A DNA stretch of 64,000 nt, from NCBI RefSeq assembly GCF_036867195.1, contig NZ_JBAJII010000001.1, forward strand, positions 186,001 through 250,000, given 5' to 3'. Positions within the stretch are counted from its first letter, which is position 1; every line of letters starts with the position of its first letter. The position numbers and the translations under genes are program-made. A model generated the notes under the pieces. That model was not told the DNA's origin and did no database searches. It saw only the letters and a program-made list of their open reading frames with translations. This document shows positions 1-7,668 of the stretch, piece after piece. The DNA comes from Arthrobacter sp. Soc17.1.1.1 (GTDB lineage: Bacteria; Actinomycetota; Actinomycetes; Actinomycetales; Micrococcaceae).

Positions 1-354
1 GACCTCGACGATCGGGTAGGCCTCGACGACGATCTGCGCCGTCGTCGGATCCCACCCCAGGCTCATGACGCCCGTACGGAACTGCTCCTCGACGGGCTCG
101 AGCTGGTCGTTGTCGACGAGTTCGATCGGCGTGCTCGTGGGAACGCTGAAGGGGTTGCCCTCGAGGGTGATCAGCTGGTCGAGGATCTCGTCGATCTTCT
201 CCGCCAGCTGGGCCGACTGCTGCTTCTCCAGGGCGATGCTCACGATCTGCTTCCCGGTGCGCACCTGCAGGTAGAACGTGCGCTCCCCCGGGACACCGAT
301 GGTGCCGACGACGACGCGGTCAGGCCAGGCGAACTCGTGAACAGTTGTAGGCAT
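1..354 (-). CDS. DUF3090 family protein (C-terminus outside window)
   Basis: The first 118 codons are present; the C-terminus lies beyond the left edge. The N-terminus MPTTVHEFAWPDRVVVGTIG and the later stretch ERTFYLQVRTGKQIVSIALE match the actinobacterial DUF3090 family as I know it; its function is unknown to me. In actinobacteria this family usually sits beside the MSMEG_4193-type phosphomutase found next door. There is no Shine-Dalgarno. A -10 box TAAAAT (complement of 361-366) lies 6 nt before the ATG, so the transcript is probably leaderless. The ATG is 15 nt past the phosphomutase stop on the same strand, so the gene may be transcribed both from its own promoter and by read-through. 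Confidence 0.85.
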   Translation of the reverse strand, partial: MPTTVHEFAWPDRVVVGTIGVPGERTFYLQVRTGKQIVSIALEKQQSAQLAEKIDEILDQLITLEGNPFSVPTSTPIELVDNDQLEPVEEQFRTGVMSLGWDPTTAQIVVEAYPIVEV

Positions 355-369
355 GGCTCTATTTTAGGC

Positions 370-1071
370 TCATGGGGCCGGCGGGGCCGTGTGTCCCGCA
401 CCACCGCCCACGGGCGCGTCGCCTGCGGGCGCGGTGTTCGCCAGCCAGGACAGGTCCCCGCCGTCGGTATTGGTCGCGTGGACGGTCGGCCGGCCGGCGC
501 CGTAGCGCACGATCGAGACCGAGGCCGGGCCGACGTCGATGCGCTGGAACAGGTCGAGGTGCATGCCGAGTGCGTCGGCGAGGATCGACTTGATGATGTC
601 TCCATGACTCACCGCCACCCAGACGGCTCCCGGTCCGTGCTCGGCCTCGAAGGCTGCGTCGTGGCGACGGACCGCTGCCACCGACCGGGCCTGCATCGCG
701 GCCATGGATTCGCCGCCGGGAAAGATGACGGCGGACGGCTGGGACTGCACCACCGACCACAACCCCTCGGTCGCGAGCTCCTTGAGTGCGCGGCCCTGCC
801 ACTGCCCGTAGTCGCACTCGGTGAGATCGGGATCGAGCGGCGCGTGCGGCGTCCCGGTCTGGCGGTCCAGGATGGACCGGGCCGTCTGCCGGCACCGCTC
901 GAGAGGGCTCGACACCACGCCGACCACGGGCACGGCGGCGAGCCGCTCACCGGTCCGGGCCGCCTGGTCGAGCCCCACCTGGTCGAGGCTGACGCCGGGG
1001 GTCCGCCCGGCCAGGGTTCCGGTGGCATTGGCTGTGGTGCGTCCGTGCCGCACGAGGATGACTGTGGCCAT
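370..1071 (-). CDS. MSMEG_4193-type histidine phosphatase / putative phosphomutase
   Basis: 233 aa in the histidine phosphatase (phosphoglycerate mutase-like) superfamily. The phosphohistidine motif RHG is at residues 8-10 (His9), a conserved acid lies in ECDYGQW (85-91), and the second histidine is in VSHGDI (His156). The physiological substrate is unknown. The gene precedes DUF3090 on the same strand by 15 nt, a pairing common in actinobacteria. The ATG at 1071 has no Shine-Dalgarno; TAGGCT (complement of 1078-1083) lies exactly 6 nt upstream, suggesting a leaderless message. Confidence 0.85.
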   Translation of the reverse strand: MATVILVRHGRTTANATGTLAGRTPGVSLDQVGLDQAARTGERLAAVPVVGVVSSPLERCRQTARSILDRQTGTPHAPLDPDLTECDYGQWQGRALKELATEGLWSVVQSQPSAVIFPGGESMAAMQARSVAAVRRHDAAFEAEHGPGAVWVAVSHGDIIKSILADALGMHLDLFQRIDVGPASVSIVRYGAGRPTVHATNTDGGDLSWLANTAPAGDAPVGGGAGHTAPPAP

Positions 1072-1159
1072 CCGCCCAGCCTAGTCACCCGCACCGCCCA
1101 CGGATGCGACCAGGGACTGTCAGGGCAGCGCAGGGAGCGACGGACGTTTTCCCATGCGT

Positions 1160-1165
1160 TAGCAT
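1160..1165 (+). promoter_or_regulatory. Putative -10 box of the TerC transcript
   Basis: TAGCAT at 1160-1165 would place the transcription start near 1171-1173, directly before the riboswitch aptamer. I see no convincing -35. Inferred from spacing only. Confidence 0.45.
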
Positions 1166-1173
1166 GGACGTAT

Positions 1174-1273
1174 CAAGGGGAGTACTCCCGACTGCGATCG
1201 GCTCGTCACTACGGATGCTGCACAGCATCCCGGGCCATCGGTTCCGGTTCCAGCCGGAGCGGAGGAGACCTTG
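1174..1273 (+). promoter_or_regulatory. yybP-ykoY (manganese) riboswitch upstream of TerC
   Basis: The signature blocks of the yybP-ykoY aptamer appear in order: CAAGGGGAGTACT (from 1174), CTCGTCACTACGGATG (from 1203), CCCGGGCC (from 1229) and GAGGAGACCTTGG (from 1262). The closing helix P1 can form between CAAGG (1174-1178) and CCTTG (1269-1273). This RNA class senses Mn2+ and typically controls TerC/Alx, MntP or P-type ATPase genes, and a TerC gene follows at 1313. Between aptamer and start codon there is only a short GGCG/CGCC pairing and the ribosome site GGGAG, so control at translation initiation is more likely than termination. I recognised it by eye; no covariance search was possible. 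Confidence 0.85.
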
Positions 1274-1312
1274 GCGCCTCTGTCCGACGCCTACCCCTTG
1301 GGAGCACCCCTC

Positions 1313-2392
1313 ATGCAGGTCACACCCCTGATCTGGTTCATCACCATTGCCGTGACGATCCTCTTCTTCGTCTACGAGTTCTTCGCGCACGTGCGCAAAC
1401 CCCACGAACCGTCCATCGGTGAATCCGCCCGCTGGTCGGCGTTCTACATCGGACTCGCCCTGCTGTTCGGCGTCGGCATCGGCGTCGTCTCGGGCTGGAC
1501 GTTCGGCGGCGAGTACTTCGCCGGCTACCTCACCGAGAAGGCCCTGTCGATCGACAACCTCTTCGTGTTCCTCATCGTGATGACGGGCTTCGCCGTCCCG
1601 AAGAAGTACCAGCAGAAGGTGCTGATGATCGGCATCATCATCGCCCTGATCCTGCGCGGCGGGTTCATCGCCATCGGTGCCGGCCTCATCGAGAACTTCT
1701 CCTGGATCTTCTACATCTTCGGCGCCCTGCTCCTCGTCCTGGCCTACAGGCAGGCGTTCGGCAGCCACGAGTCCAACCCGGCGAACGGCAGGTTCATGCA
1801 GCTCGTCCGCCGCGTGCTGCCCGTCACGGACGAGTACCACGGGGACAAGCTCACCGTGAAGCGGGACGGCACGCGCTTCGTCACGCCGATGCTGCTGACC
1901 ATCATCGCGATCGGCTTCGTGGACCTCATCTTCGCCGTGGACTCCATCCCCGCCATCTACGGCCTGACCAACGAGGCGTACATCGTCTTCACGGCCAACG
2001 CGTTCGCCCTGATGGGCCTGCGGCAGCTGTTCTTCCTCATCGGCGGGCTGCTCGAGCGCCTCGTCTACCTGGCCCAGGGCCTCGCCGTCATCCTCGCGTT
2101 CATCGGCGTGAAGCTCGTGTTCCACGCCCTGCACGTCAACGAGCTGCCCTTCATCAACGGCGGCGAGCCGCTGCTCTGGGTGCCCGAGATCCCCATCTGG
2201 TTCTCACTGCTGTTCATCGCTGCCACCATCGCCGTCGCCACCGTGGCGAGCCTGCTCAAGACCCGGGGCGACGGGGGCAGGAACGACGGCGACCGGGACG
2301 CCGGCGGGCAGCCGGCCGGCGACGTCACCGACGGGTCGGTCGCGGATCCCCGGGCCGACGACGCCAGCACCGGCGCGGGAGTGCCGAAGTAG
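1313..2392 (+). CDS. TerC family integral membrane protein
   Basis: 359 aa, polytopic. TerC signatures are EFFAHVRKPHEP near the N-terminus, LSIDNLFVF, and DLIFAVDSIPAI with acidic residues inside membrane segments. Members of this family (Alx, MeeY, MeeF) export Mn2+ or help metallate exported proteins; others belong to tellurite resistance. The C-terminal 45 residues are hydrophilic and rich in Asp and Gly. I chose ATG 1313 because GGAG lies 8 nt upstream and the protein then begins like other TerC proteins. An in-frame TTG at 1271 after GGAGGAG lies inside helix P1 of the riboswitch and is unlikely to be used. The riboswitch implies induction by manganese. Confidence 0.93.
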   Translation: MQVTPLIWFITIAVTILFFVYEFFAHVRKPHEPSIGESARWSAFYIGLALLFGVGIGVVSGWTFGGEYFAGYLTEKALSIDNLFVFLIVMTGFAVPKKYQQKVLMIGIIIALILRGGFIAIGAGLIENFSWIFYIFGALLLVLAYRQAFGSHESNPANGRFMQLVRRVLPVTDEYHGDKLTVKRDGTRFVTPMLLTIIAIGFVDLIFAVDSIPAIYGLTNEAYIVFTANAFALMGLRQLFFLIGGLLERLVYLAQGLAVILAFIGVKLVFHALHVNELPFINGGEPLLWVPEIPIWFSLLFIAATIAVATVASLLKTRGDGGRNDGDRDAGGQPAGDVTDGSVADPRADDASTGAGVPK

Positions 2393-2399
2393 CACCGAC

Positions 2400-2440
2400 G
2401 GGCGTTCCCGGCCACCGATGTGCGGTGGCCGGGAACGCCC
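2400..2440. terminator. Bidirectional terminator hairpin
   Basis: GGGCGTTCCCGGCCACC and its exact complement form a 17-bp stem around a 7-nt loop, between the convergent TerC and radical SAM genes. No T-run follows on either side, as is common in high-GC actinobacteria. Confidence 0.8.
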
Positions 2441-2479
2441 GCTCTGCTCCGGGGTCCGGTGACCGCCGCCCCGGGTGGA

Positions 2480-3586
2480 TCAGGTCCAGTAGAGGAGCTT
2501 GGCGGCCGGGAGGCGCCGCTCCAGTTCCTCCGTGAACCACGTGCGCATCTCCGTCATGGTCTGCTTCGGGTACACGTACTTCACGCCGCCGAACTTGGAC
2601 CGCTTCTGGGTGCGCAGGTCCTCGTCCATCTCGAGCTTGGTCCTCGGGTACCAGCCGAGCAGCACCTCCTTGCTCGCGGGCGTGAAGCGGTGGGTGATGA
2701 TCTCGGCCGTGAGATCGAGGCTGTCGACCCCCGAGACGGCCGCGGCGACGTCGTCGAGCAGTGCGCCGTACTGCTCCCGCCAGCCGGGAATGGGCATGAT
2801 CGGGGCGATGGTCAGACCTACCCGGTAGCCGGCGGTCGCGACGGCGCGGAGGGCGGCGAGGCGCGCGGGCATGCGTGCGGTCCCGCCCTCGAAGCGGTTG
2901 GCCACTTCGGTGGCGTTCACTGAGAAGCGGATGCGGGTCCGGCGGCCGTGGTCGAGGGTCACGAGCTCGCCGACGTCGTCGAACTTGGTGGTGAAGCGCA
3001 GCTGGACGTCGCTCCCGAATTCACCCGAGCCGACGCGGGAGATCGCGGCGGCGAGCGAACCGGTCACGCTCTCGATGCCGAGGGGGTCGGTGTAGCAGGA
3101 CAGCTCGAACGTGGTGCCCTCGTCGCCGCGCTCGATCGTCCCGCGGGTCACCGACCCCCTGCCGGCATGGGTGCGGATCCCGTCCAGGACGTCGTCGAGG
3201 TTGGCGTAGGCGCGGGTGACGGGCGGTCCCTGGAGGGACCCGGCGAGGTAGCAGTACTGGCAGTGCGCGGGGCAGCCCCTAGCCAGGTCGATCCGCCAGT
3301 CGGCGCTGGGTGGGATGGGCTGCGGCTTGAGGGCGCTGGGAGGGGCCACGACCACCGCGAGCGTGTTCTTGGCGGACGCGTACGTCTCGCGCTCGGTCGC
3401 GCCGCGCAGGCCGGTCAGCGCGTTCCCGGACAGGAACCGGATGTCGTCGACGCCGGCGAGCTCGCACCGCCGGACGATCTCGGCCGTGTGCGGGAGTTCG
3501 GCTGCAGCCCGCGTGATCAGCACATGTCGGGGGACCCACAGGCGGGTAGGGGAGAGCGTGGTCAGGTCCAGTTCCTGGGCTGTCAT
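2480..3586 (-). CDS. Spore photoproduct lyase (SplB)-like radical SAM protein
   Basis: 368 aa. The radical SAM cluster motif is GCPAHCQYCYLAG, with the CX3CX2C cysteines at 105, 109 and 112 from the chosen start, preceded by WRIDLARG. The C-terminal half has RFTTKFDD and RIRFSVNATEVANRFEGG, typical of the SPL family. In spore formers SplB repairs the thymine dimer called spore photoproduct; this organism is not expected to form endospores, so the substrate is uncertain. The second of two adjacent ATGs (3586) was chosen because GAGG lies 5 nt before it; a TTG at 3604 also opens the frame. Monocistronic between convergent TerC and divergent DUF808. Confidence 0.85.
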   Translation of the reverse strand: MTAQELDLTTLSPTRLWVPRHVLITRAAAELPHTAEIVRRCELAGVDDIRFLSGNALTGLRGATERETYASAKNTLAVVVAPPSALKPQPIPPSADWRIDLARGCPAHCQYCYLAGSLQGPPVTRAYANLDDVLDGIRTHAGRGSVTRGTIERGDEGTTFELSCYTDPLGIESVTGSLAAAISRVGSGEFGSDVQLRFTTKFDDVGELVTLDHGRRTRIRFSVNATEVANRFEGGTARMPARLAALRAVATAGYRVGLTIAPIMPIPGWREQYGALLDDVAAAVSGVDSLDLTAEIITHRFTPASKEVLLGWYPRTKLEMDEDLRTQKRSKFGGVKYVYPKQTMTEMRTWFTEELERRLPAAKLLYWT

Positions 3587-3762
3587 CATCACCTCGTACA
3601 ACAACCGGGAGAGCGGGTCTGTTCCGTCGCGACGGCCCCGCGCAGGGTGCCGGACCCTTCGCCGTGCTGCCCGCCGCCGTATACTCCGAGCATGCCGATC
3701 ACCCGCCTTTCCTGTGGCATCCCCGCCCCGAATCCTTCTCCCGAGTACCGCGGGAGCGAGCT

Positions 3763-4782
3763 GTGAGCGGCGGTCTCGTCGCGCTCCTCGACGACGTCGC
3801 AGCCCTGGCCCGCATCGCGGCCGCCTCGGTGGACGACGTCGCCGCCGGGGCCGCGAAGGCAGGGGCCAAGGCCGCCGGCGTCGTCATCGACGACGCCGCC
3901 GTCACCCCGCAGTACGTCTCCGGTGCCGATCCGTCCCGCGAACTGCCGATGATCAAGCGGATCTTCTGGGGCTCGCTGCGGAACAAGCTGCTGATCATCC
4001 TGCCGGCCCTGCTGCTCGTCAGCGCGTTCATCCCGGGCATCATCCCGTTCATCCTCATGCTCGGCGGCACCTACCTCTGCTACGAGGGCGCCGAGAAGGT
4101 CTGGCACAAGCTCCGCGGCCACCACGAGTCCAAGAAGGCGCCGGCCGTGGAGCGGGGGCCGGAGGCGGAAGCCAGGGTCACCAAGGGCGCCATCACCACC
4201 GACTTCATCCTCTCCTGCGAGATCATGGTCATCTCGATGAACGAGGTGGCCGACGAGTCCCTGGTGGCCCGGGCGCTCATCCTGATCGTCGTCGCGCTCG
4301 CCATCACCGTGCTGGTGTACGGCGCGGTCGCGCTGATCGTCAAGATGGACGACATCGGCCTGCACCTGACCACCAAGGACTCGGAGGGCTCGCAGCGCCT
4401 CGGCCGGCTGCTCGTCAGGGGCATGCCCGGCGTCCTGGCGGCGATCACCCTCGTCGGGACGATCGCCATGCTGTGGGTGGGCGGCCACATCATGCTGCAG
4501 GGCGCCTACGACCTCGGGTGGCACGCGCCGTACGACCTGGTCCACGTGCTCGAGCACCCGTTCGTCGGCATTCCCGTGGTGGGCGGCCTCCTGGCCTGGC
4601 TCGTGAACACCCTCTGCTCGGCCGTCCTCGGACTGGCGTGGGGCCTCGTGGTCATGGCGATCGTGCATCCCCTGCTGAAGATGCTGCCGTTCGGCAAGAA
4701 GGGCGAGCACGAGGAGGGCGAGATCCGCGCCGCCGTCGCAGGCCATCGGCCGGCGGGACGGAACACCGGACACAGCGCCTAG
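3763..4782 (+). CDS. DUF808 (YedI-like) inner membrane protein
   Basis: 339 aa. The N-terminus MSGGLVALLDDVAALARIA and AAGVVIDDAAVTPQYVSG are diagnostic of DUF808. Several hydrophobic membrane segments follow (about residues 60-95, 155-190, 220-255 and 270-310), with a charged tail. No function is established that I know of. GTG 3763 was chosen because the conserved family N-terminus begins there and GGGAG precedes it; the frame is open to 3664 but the extra 33 residues look non-coding. A strong hairpin follows. Confidence 0.88.
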   Translation: MSGGLVALLDDVAALARIAAASVDDVAAGAAKAGAKAAGVVIDDAAVTPQYVSGADPSRELPMIKRIFWGSLRNKLLIILPALLLVSAFIPGIIPFILMLGGTYLCYEGAEKVWHKLRGHHESKKAPAVERGPEAEARVTKGAITTDFILSCEIMVISMNEVADESLVARALILIVVALAITVLVYGAVALIVKMDDIGLHLTTKDSEGSQRLGRLLVRGMPGVLAAITLVGTIAMLWVGGHIMLQGAYDLGWHAPYDLVHVLEHPFVGIPVVGGLLAWLVNTLCSAVLGLAWGLVVMAIVHPLLKMLPFGKKGEHEEGEIRAAVAGHRPAGRNTGHSA

Positions 4783-4787
4783 CCGCG

Positions 4788-4820
4788 CCCGCCGTCGTCC
4801 TCGATGGGGACGACGGCGGG
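4788..4820. terminator. Bidirectional terminator hairpin
   Basis: CCCGCCGTCGTCC (4788-4800) pairs perfectly with GGACGACGGCGGG (4808-4820) around a 7-nt loop, between the convergent DUF808 and deacetylase genes. The arm resembles the terminal arm of the longer palindromic repeats at 27.7-33.9 kb. Confidence 0.8.
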
Positions 4821-4821
4821 G

Positions 4822-5658
4822 CTAGCGGCTGAAGACGTCGTCCAGGGTGACGGCGGTCAGCCCGCGGTCGGCGACGAGTTGCCGGAGCTGCGGGAAGACC
4901 CGCGTGACCGGGAGGTGGTTCAGATGCCCGATGACGATGTGCGCGGGCAGGAACCACTGGTGGGCGAGGTCGAGGATCTCCTGGTCTGTCCGCAGGCCCG
5001 AATCGGCCAGCGAGCCGTACCACATGACCGGGGAGGTGTACCCGATCGATGCCGCCGCCGCGTCCGTCCGCGCGTTGCGGTAGCCGTACGGGGGACGGTA
5101 GTAGGGGCGTGGGTCGACGCCGAAGGTGGACACGATGAAGTCGTGGTTCCGCTGGAGTTCCGCGACGATGTCGGCGTCGCCGAGGCGGGTGAGGTCGGCG
5201 TGGGACCACGTGTGGTTGCCCAGCTGCACCTGGCCGGATGCCACCAGCGGCTTGAGCAGCTCCGCATGGTCGGTCCACCCCGGGTAGCAGCCGTTGAGGA
5301 AGAACGTCAGGCGGGTGCCGCTCGTGCGCGCGAAGTCGGCGTAGAGCCGGACCACCTCGCTGTCGGAGCCGTCGTCGACCGTCCACGCGAGCACCGGCTC
5401 GGTGGTGGGCAGGCCGGTGAGCACGCCCGGCGGGAGCCGTACCTTCGTGACCGTGGGGGGTGCCGGCGCCGGAGGAGGTGACGGCGTCACCGGCGGCGGC
5501 GAAGGCGACGGTGACGGTGCGGCCGACGGCGGGACCGACGGGCTCGGCGCCGCCATGCCCGCCGCCTTCGCCGCACCGCGGACGGGATCCGCGCAGGCGG
5601 CCAGGCCGAGACTCGCACCGGCCACGACGACGGCGCTCATGAATGTTCGACGCTCCAC
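4822..5658 (-). CDS. Polysaccharide deacetylase (NodB) lipoprotein
   Basis: 278 aa. The N-terminus MERRTFMSAVVVAGASLG ends in lipobox LAAC (Cys22), so a lipoprotein; the RR-T-F start allows Tat export. A Pro/Ser-rich linker (about 35-70) leads to a NodB domain with TVDDG (metal Asp pair near 95-96), NHTWSH (His149, His153) and RPPYGYR. The family removes N- or O-acetyl groups from peptidoglycan or other glycans at the cell surface. GTG 5658 follows GGGGGAAGG by 7 nt; an in-frame ATG at 5676 has no ribosome site. Alone in its transcription unit. Confidence 0.88.
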   Translation of the reverse strand: MERRTFMSAVVVAGASLGLAACADPVRGAAKAAGMAAPSPSVPPSAAPSPSPSPPPVTPSPPPAPAPPTVTKVRLPPGVLTGLPTTEPVLAWTVDDGSDSEVVRLYADFARTSGTRLTFFLNGCYPGWTDHAELLKPLVASGQVQLGNHTWSHADLTRLGDADIVAELQRNHDFIVSTFGVDPRPYYRPPYGYRNARTDAAAASIGYTSPVMWYGSLADSGLRTDQEILDLAHQWFLPAHIVIGHLNHLPVTRVFPQLRQLVADRGLTAVTLDDVFSR

Positions 5659-5938
5659 ATCAAGGCCTTCCCCCATGACGACGTCCGCGCAGCGTGGGCC
5701 GACCCCGCGGCAGCACCCAAGGGGTCACGCAGCACGGGGCGGCCTGCACGCAGGGCCGGGAGAGGCCCGGCCGTGGAAGTCGGCTCTCGGAGCCTACAGC
5801 GCGGCACGGGGCGGGTGGCGGAACGCGCGGGCGCGCCGCGTCCCGGCCCGATGCAGTCGTGGGTGACGACCGACCACGGCGTGGGGGAACCGGGGCCCGT
5901 AGCGGGCGCGCATCTGCGGTGCCGGCGAGGGGGCGGTG
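5659..5938. other. Intergenic region, 280 bp
   Basis: Upstream of the deacetylase and downstream of the GntR gene. Apart from a short GC hairpin near 5752-5772 I see no gene, repeat or recognisable regulatory structure. Confidence 0.5.
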
Positions 5939-6646
5939 CTACCGCTTCTGCGGGGACCCCGCCGGTGGGAGTTCCAGGAAGGACCGCTCGCCGTGCACCG
6001 CGAGCTCCGCGAGGACGGCCTGCGGGTCACCGGCCTCGATGAGCTCGAGGAGGTGCCGGTGCCGGCCCACATGGTCCACGAGGTTCTCGTGGTAGTGCTC
6101 CCGGACGTAGAGGTTGCGCGCCATGCAGAGCAGGAGCTGCTGCTGGACCGAGGCGTAGCTCGCCTCCAGGCGGCGATGCCCGGCCAGGGCCACGATGGAG
6201 GCGTGGAAGGCGTAGCCGCTCTCCACGAGCATGGCCCTGTCCTCGCGCTGCGCGCAGTCCTCCATCCGCTCGAGGGCGGTCCGGCAGCGCTCGAGCCTCC
6301 TGGGATCCGATACCGGGACCCCGAGCTCGACGGCGAGCTTCTCGAACGCCGAACGGAGCGTCAGGATCTCGAAGACATCCTGGTCAGTGAGGGTCGCCAC
6401 GACGGATCCCTGCCGTGGTCGGGTCTCGATGAGCCCTTCCTGCGACAGGATCCGCAGCGCCTCCCGGAGCGGGGGCCGGCTGATGCCGAGTTCCTCGGTC
6501 AGTCGTTCCTCGATGAGCCGGTCACCAGGACCCATCGCACCCGAGAGGATCTGCTGGCGGATGGCTTCCGCGGCGAGATCCACGAGGCTGGAGGACTTGA
6601 TGCGTCCGGGCGGGGCCGGGGCGGAGGTACGGGTGGAAATGACCAC
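5939..6646 (-). CDS. GntR family regulator, FadR/FCD subfamily
   Basis: 235 aa. An N-terminal winged helix-turn-helix spans about residues 20-85, with LIEERLTEELGISRPPLREA as recognition region. An all-alpha FCD effector domain follows (about 95-225), with DXXFH-type metal or ligand residues around GYAFHASIVALAGHRRLE and a distal HRHLLELIEAGD. FCD regulators normally repress neighbouring catabolic operons and are released by a carboxylate such as a sugar acid or keto acid. GTG 6646 follows GGAGG by 7 nt. It is divergent from the RraA gene, so it probably controls the 6.8-19 kb cluster. Confidence 0.9.
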   Translation of the reverse strand: MVISTRTSAPAPPGRIKSSSLVDLAAEAIRQQILSGAMGPGDRLIEERLTEELGISRPPLREALRILSQEGLIETRPRQGSVVATLTDQDVFEILTLRSAFEKLAVELGVPVSDPRRLERCRTALERMEDCAQREDRAMLVESGYAFHASIVALAGHRRLEASYASVQQQLLLCMARNLYVREHYHENLVDHVGRHRHLLELIEAGDPQAVLAELAVHGERSFLELPPAGSPQKR

Positions 6647-6706
6647 GGATGATCCTCCATCTGGGTGGCGGGCGTGCTCTGTCTCCAGCCATTATGCGGC
6701 GCACCC

Positions 6707-6737
6707 TTGTCTTCTGTCGACTGGATGCTGTAGACAA
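6707..6737. promoter_or_regulatory. Putative GntR/FCD operator
   Basis: Imperfect inverted repeat TTGTCTTCTG (6707-6716) and CTGTAGACAA (6728-6737), 8 of 10 matches, in the gap between gntR and the RraA gene. The right arm resembles the TTGTNNACAA-type sites of FCD-family regulators. Function inferred from position. Confidence 0.55.
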
Positions 6738-6835
6738 TAAACAAGTGCGAAGCGTGATAGGGGTCACTCGCCCTCACCGGCATCACCCCGACCGAGCTGC
6801 ACCACGACTGTTCCCGAAGAAGTGAAAGGTGTCCC

Positions 6836-7600
6836 ATGACGCTCACCAACAGCACGGCGCCCGTCCACGAGAAGGCTGACCCGGATGATCTCAACAGCCT
6901 CTACAAGCACCTGCGGGTCGCGGACGTGGCCGACGCACTCGACGGCATCGGCTACTTCGACATCAACCTCATGGATCCGGCCATCCACCCCCTGTGGTAC
7001 GGCATGAAGTTCTGGGGGCACGCGGCCACGATCCGCGCCGTGCCCTCGAACAAGCCCATGTGGAAGCTCGACTCGACGCAGGACATCGTGGAGGCCCACC
7101 GCATCTGGTTCGAGAAGATGGGCCACAAGAAGCTGCCGGCGGACCTCCGTCCGGGGCACGTCATCGTCATGGACTCGGGTGGAGGCCGGGAGGTCGGCTT
7201 CTGGGGGTCGGAGAACGTCATGGCAGCGGTCGGCGCCGGGGCTGCGGGCATCATCACCGACGGCTACTGCCGTGACACGGGCGAGGTGACCCTGCAGCGC
7301 AACCCCATCTGCGTGAGGGAGCGCGGACGCACCATCATCCCGGGTCGCATCGAGGTCGTGGAGGTGCAGACCACCATCGCCTGCGGCGGTGTGCAGGTGC
7401 AGCCCGAGGACATCGTCGGGTGCGACGACGACGGCATCATCGTGGTTCCCGCCGCGGTGGCCCACGAGGTGGCGGTCCACGCCCGCGCCATCCTCCTGGC
7501 CGACATGCACGCGCGCACGAAGCTGTACGAGGCGCAGGGCCGGCCGAAGGACAGTTCCGTGGACATCGAGGCCGTCGTGGCCTACTACGAGGGCCTCTAG
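6836..7600 (+). CDS. RraA-like family protein (putative 4-carboxy-2-oxo acid aldolase)
   Basis: 254 aa. The RraA/HMG-aldolase fold is seen in VADVADALDG near the N-terminus, GGGREVGFWG, the loop AAVGAGAAGIITDGYCRDTG carrying the conserved substrate Arg-Asp pair, and a C-terminal DDDGIIVVP segment. Catalytic members are divalent-metal class II aldolases or decarboxylases acting on 4-hydroxy-2-oxo acids or oxaloacetate; RraA itself inhibits RNase E. The catabolic context favours an enzyme. At 254 aa it is longer than RraA (about 160) because of N- and C-terminal extensions. First gene of the cluster divergent from gntR; GAAAGG is 7 nt before the ATG. Confidence 0.85.
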   Translation: MTLTNSTAPVHEKADPDDLNSLYKHLRVADVADALDGIGYFDINLMDPAIHPLWYGMKFWGHAATIRAVPSNKPMWKLDSTQDIVEAHRIWFEKMGHKKLPADLRPGHVIVMDSGGGREVGFWGSENVMAAVGAGAAGIITDGYCRDTGEVTLQRNPICVRERGRTIIPGRIEVVEVQTTIACGGVQVQPEDIVGCDDDGIIVVPAAVAHEVAVHARAILLADMHARTKLYEAQGRPKDSSVDIEAVVAYYEGL

Positions 7601-7619
7601 CCGCCCGTTCCCGTCAGCC

Positions 7620-7649
7620 AGTGATGCCGGGTCCTCACCCGGCATCACT
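7620..7649 (+). terminator. Intercistronic hairpin after the RraA gene
   Basis: AGTGATGCCGGG (7620-7631) pairs perfectly with CCCGGCATCACT (7638-7649) around a 6-nt loop, 19 nt after the RraA stop and 19 nt before the next start. There is no T-run, so it may be a partial terminator or an mRNA processing/stability element that lowers expression of the downstream genes. Confidence 0.65.
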
Positions 7650-7668
7650 GCAACGCTCCGGAGGGAGT

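Noticed and set aside
1271..1312. TTG start with GGAGGAG for TerC, adding 14 residues
   Set aside because: The sequence belongs to helix P1 of the yybP-ykoY riboswitch, and ATG 1313 has its own ribosome site and the family N-terminus.
1085..2134. Long minus-strand open frame opposite TerC
   Set aside because: Asp/Glu/Gly-rich low-complexity translation mirrors the membrane codons of TerC; typical antisense shadow in high-GC DNA.
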